Source: Reticulitermes speratus
Lineage: Eukaryota > Arthropoda > Insecta > Blattodea > Rhinotermitidae
DNA length: 64,000 nt
Assembly: GCA_021186555.1 (NCBI GenBank)
Contig: JAJKFL010000003.1
Coordinates: 41,870,408 to 41,934,407 of the forward strand
Direction: 5' to 3'
The notes under the pieces are model-generated. The model had not been told where the DNA came from and did not search any database. It saw only the letters and a program-made list of their open reading frames with translations. Both the position numbers and the translations under genes were made by a program. This document shows, piece by piece, positions 12,893-25,159 of the stretch; the stretch's first letter is position 1, and every line of letters starts with the position of its first letter.

Positions 12893-13170
12893 ACTAGCTC
12901 TGCTGTACAAGCCGGAAGTTCGCGGGTTCAATTTCCGATGGTGTCATTGGAATTTTTCATTGACATCCTTTCGGTCGCACTATGGCCCTGGAGTCGACTC
13001 AGCCTCTAACAGAAATGAGTACCAGGGGTATTTTCTGGGAGGTAAAGGCGGCCGGTGCGCATGGCTGACAACCTTACCACTTTCATGTGCCGATTGTCTA
13101 GTAATCTGGGAGCCTCAAACTCCTGGAACCCTAAGGACCTATCCAGGCCTGTAATGGGATTGCTTTACCC
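12893..13170 (+). mobile_element. SINE family B copy
   Basis: The copy starts within the tRNA-like head (TGTACAAGCCGGAAGTTCGC, B box GGGTTCAATTTCC). It continues through the family B body (TTCATTGACAT, CTGGAGTCGACTCAGCCTC, AGAAATGAGTACCAGGGG, GGTAAAGGCGGCCGGTGCG) to the 3' end ATGGGATTGCTTTACC. The 5' end is truncated relative to 14101-14404. The tail runs into a TAAC microsatellite. Confidence 0.85.
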
Positions 13171-13208
13171 TTAACTAACTAACTAACTAACTAACTAACT
13201 CACTAACC
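13171..13208 (+). repeat. (AACT)n microsatellite at a SINE tail
   Basis: About eight copies of AACT/TAAC directly follow the 3' end of the family B SINE. It probably grew from the SINE tail. Confidence 0.9.
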
Positions 13209-13309
13209 CAAAGGAGCAACATACATCTTGAAAAGCCGACAGTTTCTCAGCTAATCAAGAAAATCGCCGCATTTCAAGTAACCCGAAAGTACACAACCGT
13301 GTTGCACAC

Positions 13310-13560
13310 AGCCCGTCATGTTTCCTTATTCTGAAACACATTAATCCAGTCCAAGACTTCCCAGACTACTTCTCTAACACAAATTTTGATATTATTCTCC
13401 CATCTACGCCTAGGTTTTCCAAGTGGACTCATAGCCTCAAGTACCCCCCACCAAAACCCTGCATCAATTATCCTCTCCTCCATACGCGCCACATGCCCGC
13501 CCATCCCATTCTTCTTGATTTCATCGCCGTAATACTATTTCGCGAGGCGCACAGATCATG
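13310..13560 (-). pseudogene. LINE ORF2 C-terminal tail, frameshifted
   Basis: The minus strand encodes MKSRRMGWAG in one frame and GHVARMEE, KPRRRWENNIK and DWINVF in the next. Together these match the C-terminal signature GHVARM...GRPRRRWEDNI...W...A of a common insect non-LTR retrotransposon. The frameshift at the WAG/GHVAR junction and the missing upstream domains show a dead fragment. Related tails are at 35930-36110 and 49040-49345. Confidence 0.75.
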
Positions 13561-14098
13561 AAGTTCCTCATTATTTCAAATAAAAGAAAATTTGTTGAAG
13601 TTTTGATGACTTTCATTTATATTTTGCCCCTGTTGTTTTACGGGTGACAGGCAAACAACTGTGCTGCTGCATAGCACCACTTTCGATCGTGGAAGACGCC
13701 CAGCAATTTGGCTCAAGTCGTAACGCTACAGGCATAAGTGAATCCGGAGGTGCCTCTTTAGAAACTCGACAGATTAATCGACTATTCTTAGAATTCCACG
13801 ATTTTATTTAGTATATATATATATTTATATATAGTATCTAAAACAAGCCACAAAGGCTTCCTTTCACGTCCTCTCAACTTCAGCAGTCACTGTCATCCAA
13901 TTATTCAAAGCTATAGAGGCCCGACGGGTTTACTGATAGCGTCGTTAAAATAACTACAACTGAGTTTCTAAAACACTTAATTTTACGGAAGAAACAATAC
14001 CTTCCTCCTTGGTTAAATGGAACACAGACATATATGCTACGGTTTTTGCATAATACATAAGGAATTCCATTATTTCTGTGCAGTATACTTATGAAAAT
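13561..14098. other. Spacer
   Basis: AT-rich, with a TATATATATATATTTATATATA stretch near 13812. Nothing else was recognised. Confidence 0.4.
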
Positions 14099-14100
14099 GT

Positions 14101-14404
14101 GGTACGCGGTGGCGCAGTTGGTTTAGGCAATGCGTTACAAGCCGGAAGGTCGCAGGTTCTATTCCCGATGTGGTCTTTGGGATTTCTCATTGACTTAATC
14201 CTTCCGGCAACACTATGGCCCTGAGGTCGACGCAGCCTCTAACAGAAATGAGTACCAGGGGTATCTCCTGGGAGCTAAAGGCGGCCGGTGCGTAGGGTTG
14301 GCAACCTTACCACTTTCATGTGCGGATTGTCTAGAATTTCTGGGAGCCGCAACCCCTGGAGATCTAAGGGCTTGTCCAGGCCTGTACAGGGATAGCTTTA
14401 CGTT
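14101..14404 (+). mobile_element. SINE family B, near full length
   Basis: The complete tRNA-like head begins GTACGCGGTGGCGCAGTTGG (A box), with a B box GCAGGTTCTATTCCC near 14152. The body and 3' end (GGATAGCTTTACG) match the family. It is the clearest plus-strand full-length copy of family B here. Confidence 0.85.
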
Positions 14405-15237
14405 TATATTTAAGAAAATACCATGCGATGAATGGCGCTTTTGCTAATACTTAAGAAAGTTTCATGTTTTATTTCACAAGTGTAACAGAAAGAACGAGTA
14501 AAATATTGTACGGTGCCCGTTATACGAGTAATACTACATATCTTTGTTCTGCATTGCACAGAAGAAACAAGAATGGATGAAGACAAAAGAGAGATATGCG
14601 TCTTAAGCCGTTATAAATGGTTTGTTGGCCAAAGCAGAATGGTGAGAAAGATAAATGCTTAACACAGTAGAGAGCTACGTAGGTATGTAATGGTGAACTC
14701 CACCAACACACAGAAGCTACAAAATCGTTAATAATGCTCCACCTCGTGGCTTCTTACTCAAAACTACTTTTGTGATATATATCCCTCTAACTTTCTTCAA
14801 CCTCCAAAACTTTCTCACCTACCTTGAAGCACATAAGCCGCAAAACCAATTCTTCTTGATTAAAAATTTCTCGTAATATCTTCATTGTACTAGAATCCCA
14901 CCAACAGGTCCTTATTACATGTATTGTACATCTGTTTGAGAGCTGCAATTCTTTTCCATTTGATCATACGTATACAAAAAGGCAATAAAATAAGATACAT
15001 CTGCGTGTAGTAATGTTTAAAATGTGGTACAGATATGTGTGGTTGCCGACTTTACATTTACTTTCCATTAAACGATTTCCTACGTTCAGATACATTAACC
15101 CCTCAAAGCCTGAAAGCCAAAGTACTTTTATATCCAACGCTCCACAACTTCCGAACGAGCATTACTTTATGGAAGGTTCCGTGGCCTCTCCCATTCCTCT
15201 TTCTGGTAAGAGAAGCATGTAAATAAAAATGAGTATA

Positions 15238-15362
15238 GAGCATCGGTGCAATGAAACCTGTCCCAATGCCACTTTGTCCACCAAAAATCTCACACGGACC
15301 GACCTGGGATCGAGGTGAGGAGCCGGCGACTAACAGCCTGAGCTACGGCACGGCCAGTCTTG
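15238..15362 (-). mobile_element. tRNA-like SINE head
   Basis: The minus strand reads GCCGTGCCGTAGCTCAGGCTG (A-box-like) and later CACCTCGATCCCAGG (B-box-like). Little recognisable body remains. Probably a decayed tRNA-derived SINE and not a tRNA gene, because the arms do not fold into a full cloverleaf. Confidence 0.4.
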
Positions 15363-16027
15363 GCAGTTGATATTCTTGTAAATTATATATAACAAATCAG
15401 TTCCCTCCGCACAGAGAACACAATCATTCCCCATTATAACAATCAATCGTTCAATGATGTTTGGAGAATCATTAGAAATACATAAAAACACCGAGTGGGC
15501 AAACCACATAGTTTATAAATGTTGGTGCAGGTGGTACGTATTTTCACCACTGGGCTTTAATTATTAAGAACCACACATAAATACGTCATAATAAATTATT
15601 AAGTTTAAATAAAAATTGCTAACCCATTACCAAACAAATACTGAGCTCTATTCCAGTTCTCTGCGTCAAGATGCGTTAAACATAACACACACACCTCCAT
15701 CAAAGTCGTCTTTCTTAGACTCTTCTTAGCCTCTCTCTCAAATTAGTTACGGTACTGTCGCGACTGCATCGCACTGCCGATCACCTGTCTCCACCCAGTC
15801 CTTCCACGTAGAATTTCCGTTCCCTCCTGCAGCTGTAGCCTACAGACCGAACGTATTTCTCTTTGAACTTTAAATTATCAGAGAACTTAGTTTCTCATAA
15901 TTTTACGTACTTTCATGCAATGTAAGCTTCATAAATGTCTTCTATCCCCTACTGAAAATTAACAAAACATCTTGAATGTTCTCACTACAATTCGCGTGAT
16001 ATGTAAAAATAATTAGTGTGTATAAAT

Positions 16028-16275
16028 TTGTTGATATTTCCGTATACACAACTCTTATTTAATAGATGGTTATTACTTATTCATATCAGGCTACATATTT
16101 CCACCTTTAAGCGGCCATCTTCAGGCCCTTAAAAACTGTACAAAAATGTAAACTGATTTTCAATTACATGGGTTGGTGCTGCGGGATTGAGATCCACATC
16201 TTAAAAGACATATAAATATAAAATTATTATTATTTTACTATTAAGAGTTGTGTGGACGGAAATATCAACAACTTT
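16028..16275. mobile_element. Foldback element with hammerhead-like motif
   Basis: Inverted arms flank an AT-rich centre. The left arm (about 16028-16072) has TTGTTGATATTTCCGTATAC and ACAACTCTTATTTAATA; the right arm (about 16236-16275) has the complement of GTTGATATTTCCGTCCAC. A minus-strand hammerhead-like core sits at 16088-16128: CTGAAGA, a weak stem II, GAAATATGTA, with GGGC/GCCT as helix I. Confidence 0.6.
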
Positions 16276-18190
16276 CTTTAATGCATGCAAGCACAACGGA
16301 ATGCAAAACATCAAATTATTAATAATTAGTATCTTTGTACCATATAATTGCGTATTACTAACTAGGGTAACCAGCACATATTTATTTTAGGCTTACTCTT
16401 TTCGACCTAATGATCCTTCATTCGTTATTTCATTGTATAATATCACAGAATTGCGATAATCACAAGGAATAACTTCCATTTCAATCCTTATTGTGCGGCT
16501 CTGTCAGTATCCGACACTGCAGAGCAAAATCGCGCAAACATCAATCAGAGGAATCGGTCTGCCGCTCGAAATTAAAAAATTGCACCTCCCGAATACGAAC
16601 ATCGAGCTGTACCTCTACGACAGCCTTGAAATGTTACATTCATAACAAAAATGGAATTACAGTGGCCACTGATGTGGATTTCTGCTACCAATTTTTAATT
16701 ATCATAATGTTAAGAAGCAGCCACAAAGAAAGAAACAAACATTGCCCAAAAGGCAAGAAACAGAGCTCCTAATAATTCGAACCGTGTCAGGGATAAGCTA
16801 TGAGACATCAGTTGCAGTGGTTGAGCTGGGTTTGAACTCAATCCAGGTCAGGCTGGTACAGTTGAGATTGATTTGCCACATTCACGTCAGAGATTCATAA
16901 CTTTAAAGTAATATATTTGTGTGCCAGACAACTTCAGTTCTTGCAAACGTCTTCTCATATTTATCAGTATTCATTTTTCTCGCAACCTCCCACGTGAGAA
17001 GGGACAACATGAAGAAAATAAAGCCGGATGTACATGGCAACCGGCGTTTTTCACAGGGTGGAAGGAGAACCTGGGTATTTCTACTACCTACTGACGTCAC
17101 TTCCTCATTTCCAATTAGATGTTGACAAATGACATCCTGCAACGCGACATATTTTATATTGGATACGGTCTTCTATCTACTCATACTTCTTCTTGTAACG
17201 TGTAGAAAGGATGACAGATACGGGCAGAAAATTAAGATCAAGCAAGAAATTGGGTAGATATGAATCGCAATATGTGACGCAAAACACAAGAAATGGCAAT
17301 ATCTATGTTTGAGGAAGAATAATAAATTACAAAAAAAAATGAAATACGTAACCCAATTATGTGGGATTATTTGAAAAAGGATTTAAAGATGCCAGCTCTT
17401 AAGCATGCACACACGCAAGCAAACTAAATTCTTTAAGAGGCAGAAGCGGGATTGCTTATGCAAGTCCTGCAACTGGCCTGCTGTCTGCTTCCGACATTCA
17501 CAGAATAAGCAGCAATTTGTCCCTAGGAAACAGAATGGATTATAGTCGATGGTACAGCCCACATAAAGCAGCTCAACCGATGCTCTACAGCTTCTTAATC
17601 AAACAGTGGATAACACTTACTGAACAAAAGCAGGTTAGGCCTATATGAAAATCATCTAATTGGACTGAGTTCAGAAATAATACATTATATCGGTCCAAAG
17701 TTTAATTTGTTCTATGGCGGGAACATATTAGTATTTGTGATATTAATACCACAATTACAAAATTAATTTATCAGTTAGAAGAAGGCGAAGATCATTTTCT
17801 TCTCCCAGTTCGGTAAGGCATCACTGGATCGATCTATTTTGGTTATGGACACCGCAGAAATACTTTTCCTATTACCTCTAAAATACGAGCCAGGAATATT
17901 ATAATCTAGAATACTAGTTCAATTTAAAACACATCTTGAGTCCACAGTTGCACCAATCGTACGCCAATTTAAAACTGATTAATGAATACAAATCCTCCCA
18001 CCGCCCTCAGCCTACTACCCCAGTACGATGCATAACACATTACATTTCCGTGTCACTATGGCCTGCATATCTATGCTTGCGGAGCGTAAGCCTCTGGTAC
18101 GGTCACCCGAGTTAGACAGGTCGAAGAGTAGGGGACAAGCGAGAGGCACATCCTGGACCTCCAGGTTGCGGGTTGGGAGTAAGACAGAAA
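16276..18190. other. Spacer, no gene recognised
   Basis: Frames of up to 93 codons (16491-16772) have no motif. The 16903-17142 interval is open on both strands, a usual sign of chance. Confidence 0.4.
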
Positions 18191-18194
18191 GTCA

Positions 18195-18600
18195 TCCCGT
18201 TCGATTTGAGGTTCTCATGGTTGTGACTACGAAGACTGTTGCCTTCTGGAATCTGACGTCATGCAGAACAAGTACTGTGATGGTGGACATGGCAGATATC
18301 TCTGAAACGTCTGAACATATCTATCAGGCTACACGAAGCAAATCATATAGGACAGCAATATGTAATTATGTTTTGAAACCCAACAAAGGTTGCCAGATGG
18401 GTATTTTAGGGAAATGGATGTGGAGGACAATATAGATAGTGCGATGTAGTGGCACAGCATGATTTAGGGTAGCCGGAAACACGGAGGCAAAGGCAGGTGA
18501 CTAAGAAGAACATAGATGCGAGATTCGAGGTTATGATCGCGGCGTTGCTGAAGACTAAAGTCTTCTGCGATGTCGCTCTATGTGGACTGCTAAATAGTTA
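18195..18600 (+). repeat. Two related copies of a dispersed repeat
   Basis: GAGGTTCTCATGGTTGTGAC...ACTGTTGCCTTCTGG (from about 18208) and GAGGTTATGATCGCGGCGTT...AAAGTCTTCTGCGA (from about 18530) can be aligned. The first translates as RFEVLMVVTTKTVAFWNLTS, a peptide type I associate with dispersed insect repeats. This accounts for part of the 135-codon frame at 18028-18435, which I therefore do not call a gene. Confidence 0.45.
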
Positions 18601-20175
18601 CCCACGTATCAAACGACTGCATTCATTCTCATGCTCAAGCAGTCCAAGAAGTGTAGACTCCTTGACCCTCAGGTAAAAACACCACGATCCTTCGCAAAGT
18701 AAGTATTTACCAGTCCACACGATGTAATACACACAAGGACTTCAGAATTCAAGAGAATAGGTCTGTCATGAATTAGGACAAGGTTATCCGATGGCCTCAG
18801 TGCCAAGGAATACCTATATGAAAATACAATTTAAGAAATCTCAAACTGGATGTGCTTGTGGCTAGAACTGCAAGAAAAGGAGTTGTTCGAGTGAACCTCT
18901 TCGTAAGTATTCGCCTGACGGACCGAGAAGGTAACATTTACACACATCTTGCGAAGATGTGAGGATCGGATATGCAAGGAACTGGACCTTTGAGTTCTGC
19001 TCGTATGCTGTTATTGACATAAGCTAGTTGACGGTGATTTTGTAAGCATAGCTGAGTATCCATTATTTCAATTCCATCACTTATAAATTCACTCTTCTTC
19101 AACAGGCGACTTCGAACAGTTATGTTTCAGCACTGTGGTCGTAGCTGACAGGAGACATAAGGTAGAAACGTTCTGAAGTGTTATAAAAAGCAAACTGTTT
19201 ACTTATAGAGTGATGCACAACCAACGGCAGTTACAAACACCGCATTTGTAAGATACACAAGCGTACCGACTTCAACTTGGATTGTTTCTTGGTTTCCTTA
19301 AACGAATCACATCCGATTTAAACGTACGTCAAATAACACAGAAAGCAGACTTAATGTCAGTAATACGTACTTTATTTTACAACATTCAGGTGTTTCAATA
19401 CAGCAAAAAAAGTAAATATATTCTGAAGCCGTACATTTCTGTTGTTCTTAACTGCGTAGCTTGAAGCCTACTATGATAGAACGAATGACAGAACCGCCTA
19501 TACGAATGATTCACACAGCGACCAGAGCGAGATCGTCGGCATAATTGAATGGACTAGTGAAGATCAGTCAACGTCACATGGCAGTCTATGCTAAATCACA
19601 GCAGATAATGAATGATGGTTTAGGCAGGACGTAGTCCATTTCATTTGTAATTCTAGATCACGTGGTGGGGGGGAGAGGATTGAGAAGTATCATGAGCATC
19701 TGAGGGCATACAGATTCGAATCGCAGCCCTTTGGTAAATGACAGTAACAAGTATAATGCAGCGTATCGGAAATGCGTCACAGACTTTGTTTTCACAAGGC
19801 AGTCTTAAGGAAGCCATCATCATCATCATCATCAACATCATCATGAACGTAAACAGATATAGGACACCTGCGTCCTTTCCTGTAAAAACTCAAACTTGCA
19901 GATGCTGTTGGTGTCTCCATCTTGGTTTTGGTCGACCTATGTCTGAAGGAAGTAATGCTAAATACCAATTGCAGACGTGTGCAATAGTGACATATAGTGA
20001 AGTGCCCTTTACACAAATTGTTGTGTGTTTCCTTAATTTATACAATTTCTTTACTGAAAATTTACTGGATTTTTGAAATCACGATTTGTTGTAAAGTACT
20101 TAAGCTTAGCAAATCAAATGCTACCACTAAAACATACAAAACGTTTTAAGGTCGTTTGACATATTTACGACAAAG
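18600..20175. other. Spacer with an ATC microsatellite
   Basis: An (ATC)n tract lies at about 19815-19844 and creates open frames on both strands there. Nothing else was recognised. Confidence 0.45.
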
Positions 20176-20395
20176 TTACGTGGTAAAGCAATCCGTGTAC
20201 AGGCCTGGAAAGGCCATGAGGGTTCCAGGAGGTTCAGACTCCCAGATTTCAAGACAATCGGCACATGAAGGTGATAAGGCTGTCAGCCCTAGACACCAGC
20301 CTCCTTTACCCACCAGCAGATACCCCTGGTACTCATTTCTGTTAGAGGCTGAGTCGACCCCAGGGACATAATGCCAAAGTCACGGAGTAACCCTC
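20176..20395 (-). mobile_element. SINE family B, 5'-truncated copy
   Basis: Minus-strand copy running from the 3' end (GTAAAGCAATCC on the plus strand) through TACAGGCCTGGAAAGGCC, CACATGAAGGTG and TACTCATTTCTGTTAGAGGC. The tRNA-like head is missing. Confidence 0.8.
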
Positions 20396-20479
20396 ACAAA
20401 CGTATGGCATGTCTGTCGAAGTACGGCACCGTGTTCAGATATGAGACTGCTTTATATTTCAAAACTTCTTGTAATGAGT

Positions 20480-20480
<1 letters not shown>

Positions 20481-20519
<39 letters not shown>
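20481..20519. repeat. (TA)n microsatellite
   Basis: About 19 TA units, followed by CAGGCCTATATC. Confidence 0.95.
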
Positions 20520-20521
<2 letters not shown>

Positions 20522-20529
20522 GCCTATAT

Positions 20530-21300
20530 CTGCAGCCGTGGGAGCATCAGACTTTCAGTCTGGAGTGCGATGAAGCCAAAATAAATCAGCAAGTTTGTAT
20601 TGTCATGTGTTTACGATTTTGTATCCTTACATGTACAGACGTGGTACCGTTATTACAGACGGACATGCAAAAGTGACAGAGTAAACATTACGAGAGCATG
20701 CACTAGCCTAGCAATTACAACGATTAGAATCACATTCCATAAAAATACGACAATCTTGCTTAATTACAAACACAATTTACATAATATGCAATGACAGTTT
20801 GGCAATACTTACAACTGCTCCTGACATCCCATCGCTGTGGGAGCGCAAGAGTGTGAAATTACATCCCGGTATAAACTATGTTTTAAAAACTCGTTGCATA
20901 AAAATTCTGCGAGTGAAGGAGAGATATTACAAATAAAACAAATGCTATATTCATTCATTCTGATTAGTTTGTGATTTATACTTTCATACAGAATAACCTT
21001 CCTTATCATGCACACGTTAATTCCCCTCTTGCTCCCCTAACGCTAAAACCCTTTTCATATATAAATTTTTTTCCACTTCAAATGAAACAGAAAGCACGTG
21101 TACCATAGATTGAATACGTACGTCGCCTATTTCCACTTCTATAAAGCATGTAACATATTTTTTTGTCCGACTACGGTAGAATTGACTGCTCGTAATTAGA
21201 TTTCCTGATAATACGAGTGAAATAGCATTCTAAGGGTTCCACTGATATGCGACTGTACCGAGGAAGAATATTACGACCTAGGCGGAAAACACTGTATGCC
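20530..21300. other. Spacer
   Basis: At 20543-20575 the string CATCAGACTTTCAGTCTGG looks like a tRNA anticodon arm, but no B box follows. Probably a SINE relic. No other feature seen. Confidence 0.35.
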
Positions 21301-21358
21301 TCGTCATCTCTCTCATTCTCTCCCTCCACTCCCCCCCCCCCCATTCCACAGGTAAGTT
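21301..21358 (+). other. Candidate recursive splice site, plus strand
   Basis: A pyrimidine tract of about 45 nt (TCTCTCTCATTCTCTCCC, a C run, ATTCCA) ends in CAG|GTAAGT, with the junction at 21351/21352. An acceptor fused to a donor with no exon between is the consensus of ratchet sites in long insect introns. A second acceptor-like TTTGTCATTTCAG follows at about 21358-21370. No flanking exons were identified. Confidence 0.4.
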
Positions 21359-21370
21359 TGTCATTTCAGG

Positions 21371-23200
21371 AAAGACTGTCATAAGTATCACTTGGGTGTA
21401 CTTCAGTGCTAATGACACTAGACGATGATTAAGCTTAGGTGCAACAACATTCTGACTGCTCACTAGCCAACGGCCTTGGAATTCATACTGCAGTCTTTGT
21501 AAAATTCGTATTAAAATATCACTTCCATAACTAAGAGTTTGTTGATATATCGTTGAATGTGGTGCAAACGCGAATAAATGCATATCGTTCATGTCAGTGA
21601 CACAGAGACAAATCTTGTAATATAGAGAATAGATGAATATTAATTCTTGGAAATGAATGGCGTAACAAAAAAAAAGACCCTTGGCAACAGTACCCCTAAG
21701 AGTACTTAAATTAATTGCTTGATATGGATCAGAAATGTGAATAAATAAGAAAGTAATTTAAAGAGGATTTACGACGCTAAAATTCTTTTTGCACTTCGAC
21801 ATCAAACAGAAGACAAGCTGCTAGAACCGAACAGCACAGTAATACTATGTTTGTCACAAAACGTGGGTGAAAAAATGTACGAAGGATGGAAGAAAATTGT
21901 ACGCTGAAACACAGCCTGAACTGTGGGTACGCCACAACAATAAATGAAGTTTGGAGTGACGAAGAAACAAGACTGTTGGCTGATGGAGACAAATGGACAA
22001 TGGTTTCTTAAGATATTGTAGTCACTGGCCGTGGGCTTATCACAAGGCGAAACAAGCGCATTCCAAAACACAGAGTTATTCAATGAAAAGTAAGTCCTTA
22101 GCATCGCGTCCAGAGTGCTAAAATATGTGTGACGAAAAATATGGTACATTTGTTGATGCTATATTTTCGTAGAATGTAACAACTACATGGCAGCTCCGTA
22201 TAATTTGCATTTAACCTTACGTTTCACGGAAACAAATAAATTTATGTGTAGTTTTTAAATTTTGTACCCAGAGAGATAATGAATAAAGAATATCTTCATG
22301 TTTTGCGTATGATACACTTTTATTCCAAAGGTCTGAAGAATCAATTCTTATGGGGTATTAGGCTGTGTTACGGGTTAAATATCCATAGTTGCTGACGTAA
22401 TGAACGTTCAGGTTCTGTAATAGTCTGCGAATTTCTTCGTCAGTTGAGCGAATATCGGATTTTTTAAAAGGCCTATGCTCTAGGGAATGAGTTACTTAAA
22501 ATATCCACCTTGAAAGGAAAAGAAAAGTCGCGCACACGGTGTTTTGAAACATGACACTGTGCTGTCCAAACCCCAGAGACGTTGCACAAAGCAACCAGAA
22601 AATAGGCCTCGCCAGGAACATGAAAATTGCCCTAATCCTGAACTCATACACAGTACTTACACCCTTCTTACACTTAACAGTTTTATGTGTGCATATAACT
22701 CAGAGAAGTGGGGAACATTTTTACTATGGTAAAAAGACCAATAGAGGAAGAAACAGAATTGGGTAGGAAGAGGAATGAGGAAGGAGGGAATTTGGAACCA
22801 ATCAAAAAGCGAACTATGCATGATCTAATAACATGCAATACATAAAACACTAAGCTTAATAAAAAAAAAGCCCTCGTAGATACAGCAAATCTGAAGTCAG
22901 ATATCAGCAGAAAAATATGTGGTCGTCAAGAAATATACAGAGTTGAAAAAATTTGTTGAGGATAGGAAGAGAAATTGAAATTGCATTGCGAAAGGCTGTA
23001 TAAAAAAAGAGTTACAATTGGATTTGTGTAGAGACCGGCTTCTGGTTTCACGAAATTAAATCAACCAATCACATTTGCAACTCAAGTTTCTCATCGTTTC
23101 GTTTCTTGACGTCACACTCGCGATATCTGATGTGTGATGAAGCATAGGCCGATGCGTAGGCGTAGGCGTTTTGAAGTCCTTGGCTTTCTGCCGAATGGTT
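21371..23200. other. Spacer, no gene recognised
   Basis: Overlapping minus frames at 21777-22149 (71 and 115 codons) lack any motif. No repeat structure was found. Confidence 0.35.
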
Positions 23201-23202
23201 TA

Positions 23203-23450
23203 TATCTTACTGATAAAGATAAAGATGCCCGCGTGCACGCCGTTAATGCAAATGTGGGAGTGGATGTATGGTTATTCATTCTTAAATTCTGCACTAGACG
23301 GAGGTGAGTTTCCACCTTCACGCCACGGCCGCTTAACCCACGAGTGACGTGTTGCCGGTACCATTTGAATAAGAGGCTGACAGGAACTAAGAACCGGACA
23401 GGACGCTTTGAAGGAGATACAAATATCCTGCCCTGCCAGGATTCAAAGGA
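23203..23450 (-). mobile_element. SINE family C, diverged copy
   Basis: GATAAAGATAAAGATGCCC, then TTCCACCTTCACGCCACGGCC, CCGGTACCATTTGAATAAGAGG and CCTGCCAGGATTCAAA follow family C on the minus strand. The plus-strand family B copy begins directly after it. Confidence 0.6.
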
Positions 23451-23452
23451 CA

Positions 23453-23632
23453 GTGCGGCACTGCGCTACAAGCCAGAAGGCTGCGGGTTCGGTTCTCGAT
23501 GGTATCATTGGAATTATTCATTGACATAATCCTTCCGGCCGCACCATGGCCCTGGGGTGAAATTAACCTCTAATCATGTGCCGATTGTCTTGAAATCTGA
23601 GAACCTCAACGCTCAGGGCCTTTATCTTTCCT
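23453..23632 (+). mobile_element. SINE family B, internally deleted copy
   Basis: The head (GCGCTACAAGCCAGAAGGCT, B box GGGTTCGGTTCTC) and first body half are present. The sequence then jumps from AACCTCTAA directly to TCATGTGCCGATTGTCT, losing about 80 bp of body. The 3' end is decayed. Confidence 0.75.
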
Positions 23633-23751
23633 TACGAGTTTAAATGAATTTTATATATTCACATGATAATAACCGCTGGTATATAAGTTTTAGACAGTCG
23701 TCATAATACATGGTATGCACTGTAGAATAATTAAAAAATTCCATAATGATT

Positions 23752-23862
23752 AAAAAAAGAGAAAAGAGAGGAGGAAGAAAGACACAAAAGAGAAAGAAAG
23801 AGAAAGAAAGAGAAGGCACTGAGAAAAATAAGAAAGGAAGAAATAAAGAAGAAAAGAGGGTC
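23752..23862 (+). repeat. Purine-rich tract
   Basis: A GAAAGAGAAAGAAAGAGAAG-type run of about 110 nt. Simple sequence. Confidence 0.8.
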
Positions 23863-24153
23863 TGATAATCTGTTTCATAGGCCCTAACTTTTTATAAGTT
23901 ATTTAACTGTGTTAGCTGCATTACATAATAGCAGGGAGCAGACATCAGAACACTTCTAGATAAAGACACAGTAAAAGATACGGTGAAGCAGCCCCCAAGC
24001 TGCAGGAAAAGTGCTGACACTGTGTGGATTCTGTGAGAAAACTTTTGCTTACAGAGCTGAAAAAACAATCACACATCGAAAGGAGGATGGGAAGAATCAT
24101 TTGAAAAGAGAAAAAAATGTAAGTTCAAAGTTTTCGTAAGATGTGTGGATGTT

Positions 24154-24173
24154 GGGGGGAGGGGGGGGGGTGG
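24154..24173 (+). repeat. G-rich run
   Basis: GGGGGGAGGGGGGGGGG, inside a wider G-rich stretch to about 24260. It could form a quadruplex. Confidence 0.85.
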
Positions 24174-24705
24174 GAAAAGGTAGCGGGGTGGGATGTGTGG
24201 GTGCCTTCATTCTGAGTCAAGGGGTGTGTTGTAGTTCGGCAAACGGGCGGCGGGGTGGCAGAGGGAAGAGAAAAATAGAAGAATTTGAGTAGAAATAGTA
24301 TATCTGACAGTCTGGGAACGATTGTGGCGCCGTACAACGACAGTCGATGAAATTGCTTCCGAGACACATTACATTTTATTATGAATGCTAATCTCTAAAC
24401 CGGCCCCACACTGAATTTATAAAATGAAGGCAGGTGAATGTAGCTGACGTGTTTGGTTTCAAGGTGAAACAGGCTACAAAGGACTCTTGTGATGGCAATT
24501 CAATTGTGTTGTCTAAAACGTACCATGCAAGGAAGAAGCCACACGATTGCCCAATTCTCTCTGTTGTACGCAAGAATAAGAGTATGCAGGTGTGTTTTCA
24601 GCATACAAATTAGTACGTAAGAACAACAAATATTTCAGCTTTATTGTCCAGTATGTAAATTACTATGTAAGAATAAAATATTTCTGTTGAGTTGTCCACT
24701 GTGTA

Positions 24706-24892
24706 AAGGTAAAGGTAAAGATCTCCCTAGAACAGGCCATGAAGGCCCAGAGGAGGAGTAGAGGTATAGCTCTACTCTTTCTTTGACCCTGGCACTAGAT
24801 GGGGTGGGTGGTCACCTTCACGCCCCGGCCGCTTTACCCCCGAGAAAGAGACCCGGTACCCATTGTATAGGAGGCTGGGTGGGCCCCAGGGC
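24706..24892 (-). mobile_element. SINE family C, 5'-truncated copy
   Basis: Minus-strand copy. The plus strand shows the tail AAAGGTAAAGGTAAAG, GAGTAGAGGTATAGCTCTAC, CACGCCCCGGCCGCTTTACC and GGTACCCATTGTATAGGAGG. A perfect 13-bp target duplication TGTCCACTGTGTA (24693-24705, 24893-24905) shows that it inserted already lacking the tRNA-like head. Confidence 0.9.
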
Positions 24893-25096
24893 TGTCCACT
24901 GTGTAGCCATTAATAAAAAAACTCGGTTTTGTTGATCACAGTGTAACAGGCTTGTGTAAGGACAAAAAATTTTTCAGAAAAAGAGAGACATGACTAGAAA
25001 GTTGGTTATATCCTTAATCTGATTTGAAGCAGACATACGCTTACGTTCCAAATGCAAGTCACATCGTCTCCCTAATCACTTCAGCGTGAACGTTAT

Positions 25097-25158
25097 GTTC
25101 AACAAATCCTGAAGATGGAGTTAGGATTTTCCGCCGAAACGCCGGCGTCAGTTTGAAC
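25097..25158 (+). ncRNA. Hammerhead-like motif with GTC site
   Basis: CTGAAGA (25109-25115), then a GG...CC-closed stem II, GAA, the 10-nt palindrome ACGCCGGCGT (25139-25148) and C. The outer arms GTTCAA (25097-25102) and TTGAAC (25153-25158) are complementary, as helix I would need. GTC is the preferred hammerhead cleavage triplet. Unlike the consensus, one extra T separates CTGAAGA from stem II, and the arms do not pair right next to the core. Activity is unproven. Confidence 0.4.
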
Positions 25159-25159
25159 A

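Noticed and set aside
18028..18435. 135-codon plus frame as a gene
   Set aside because: Its central part matches a dispersed repeat that recurs 330 bp downstream. No domain and no start context.
20543..20575. tRNA anticodon-arm-like hairpin
   Set aside because: There is no A box, B box or acceptor stem around it. A relic or chance.
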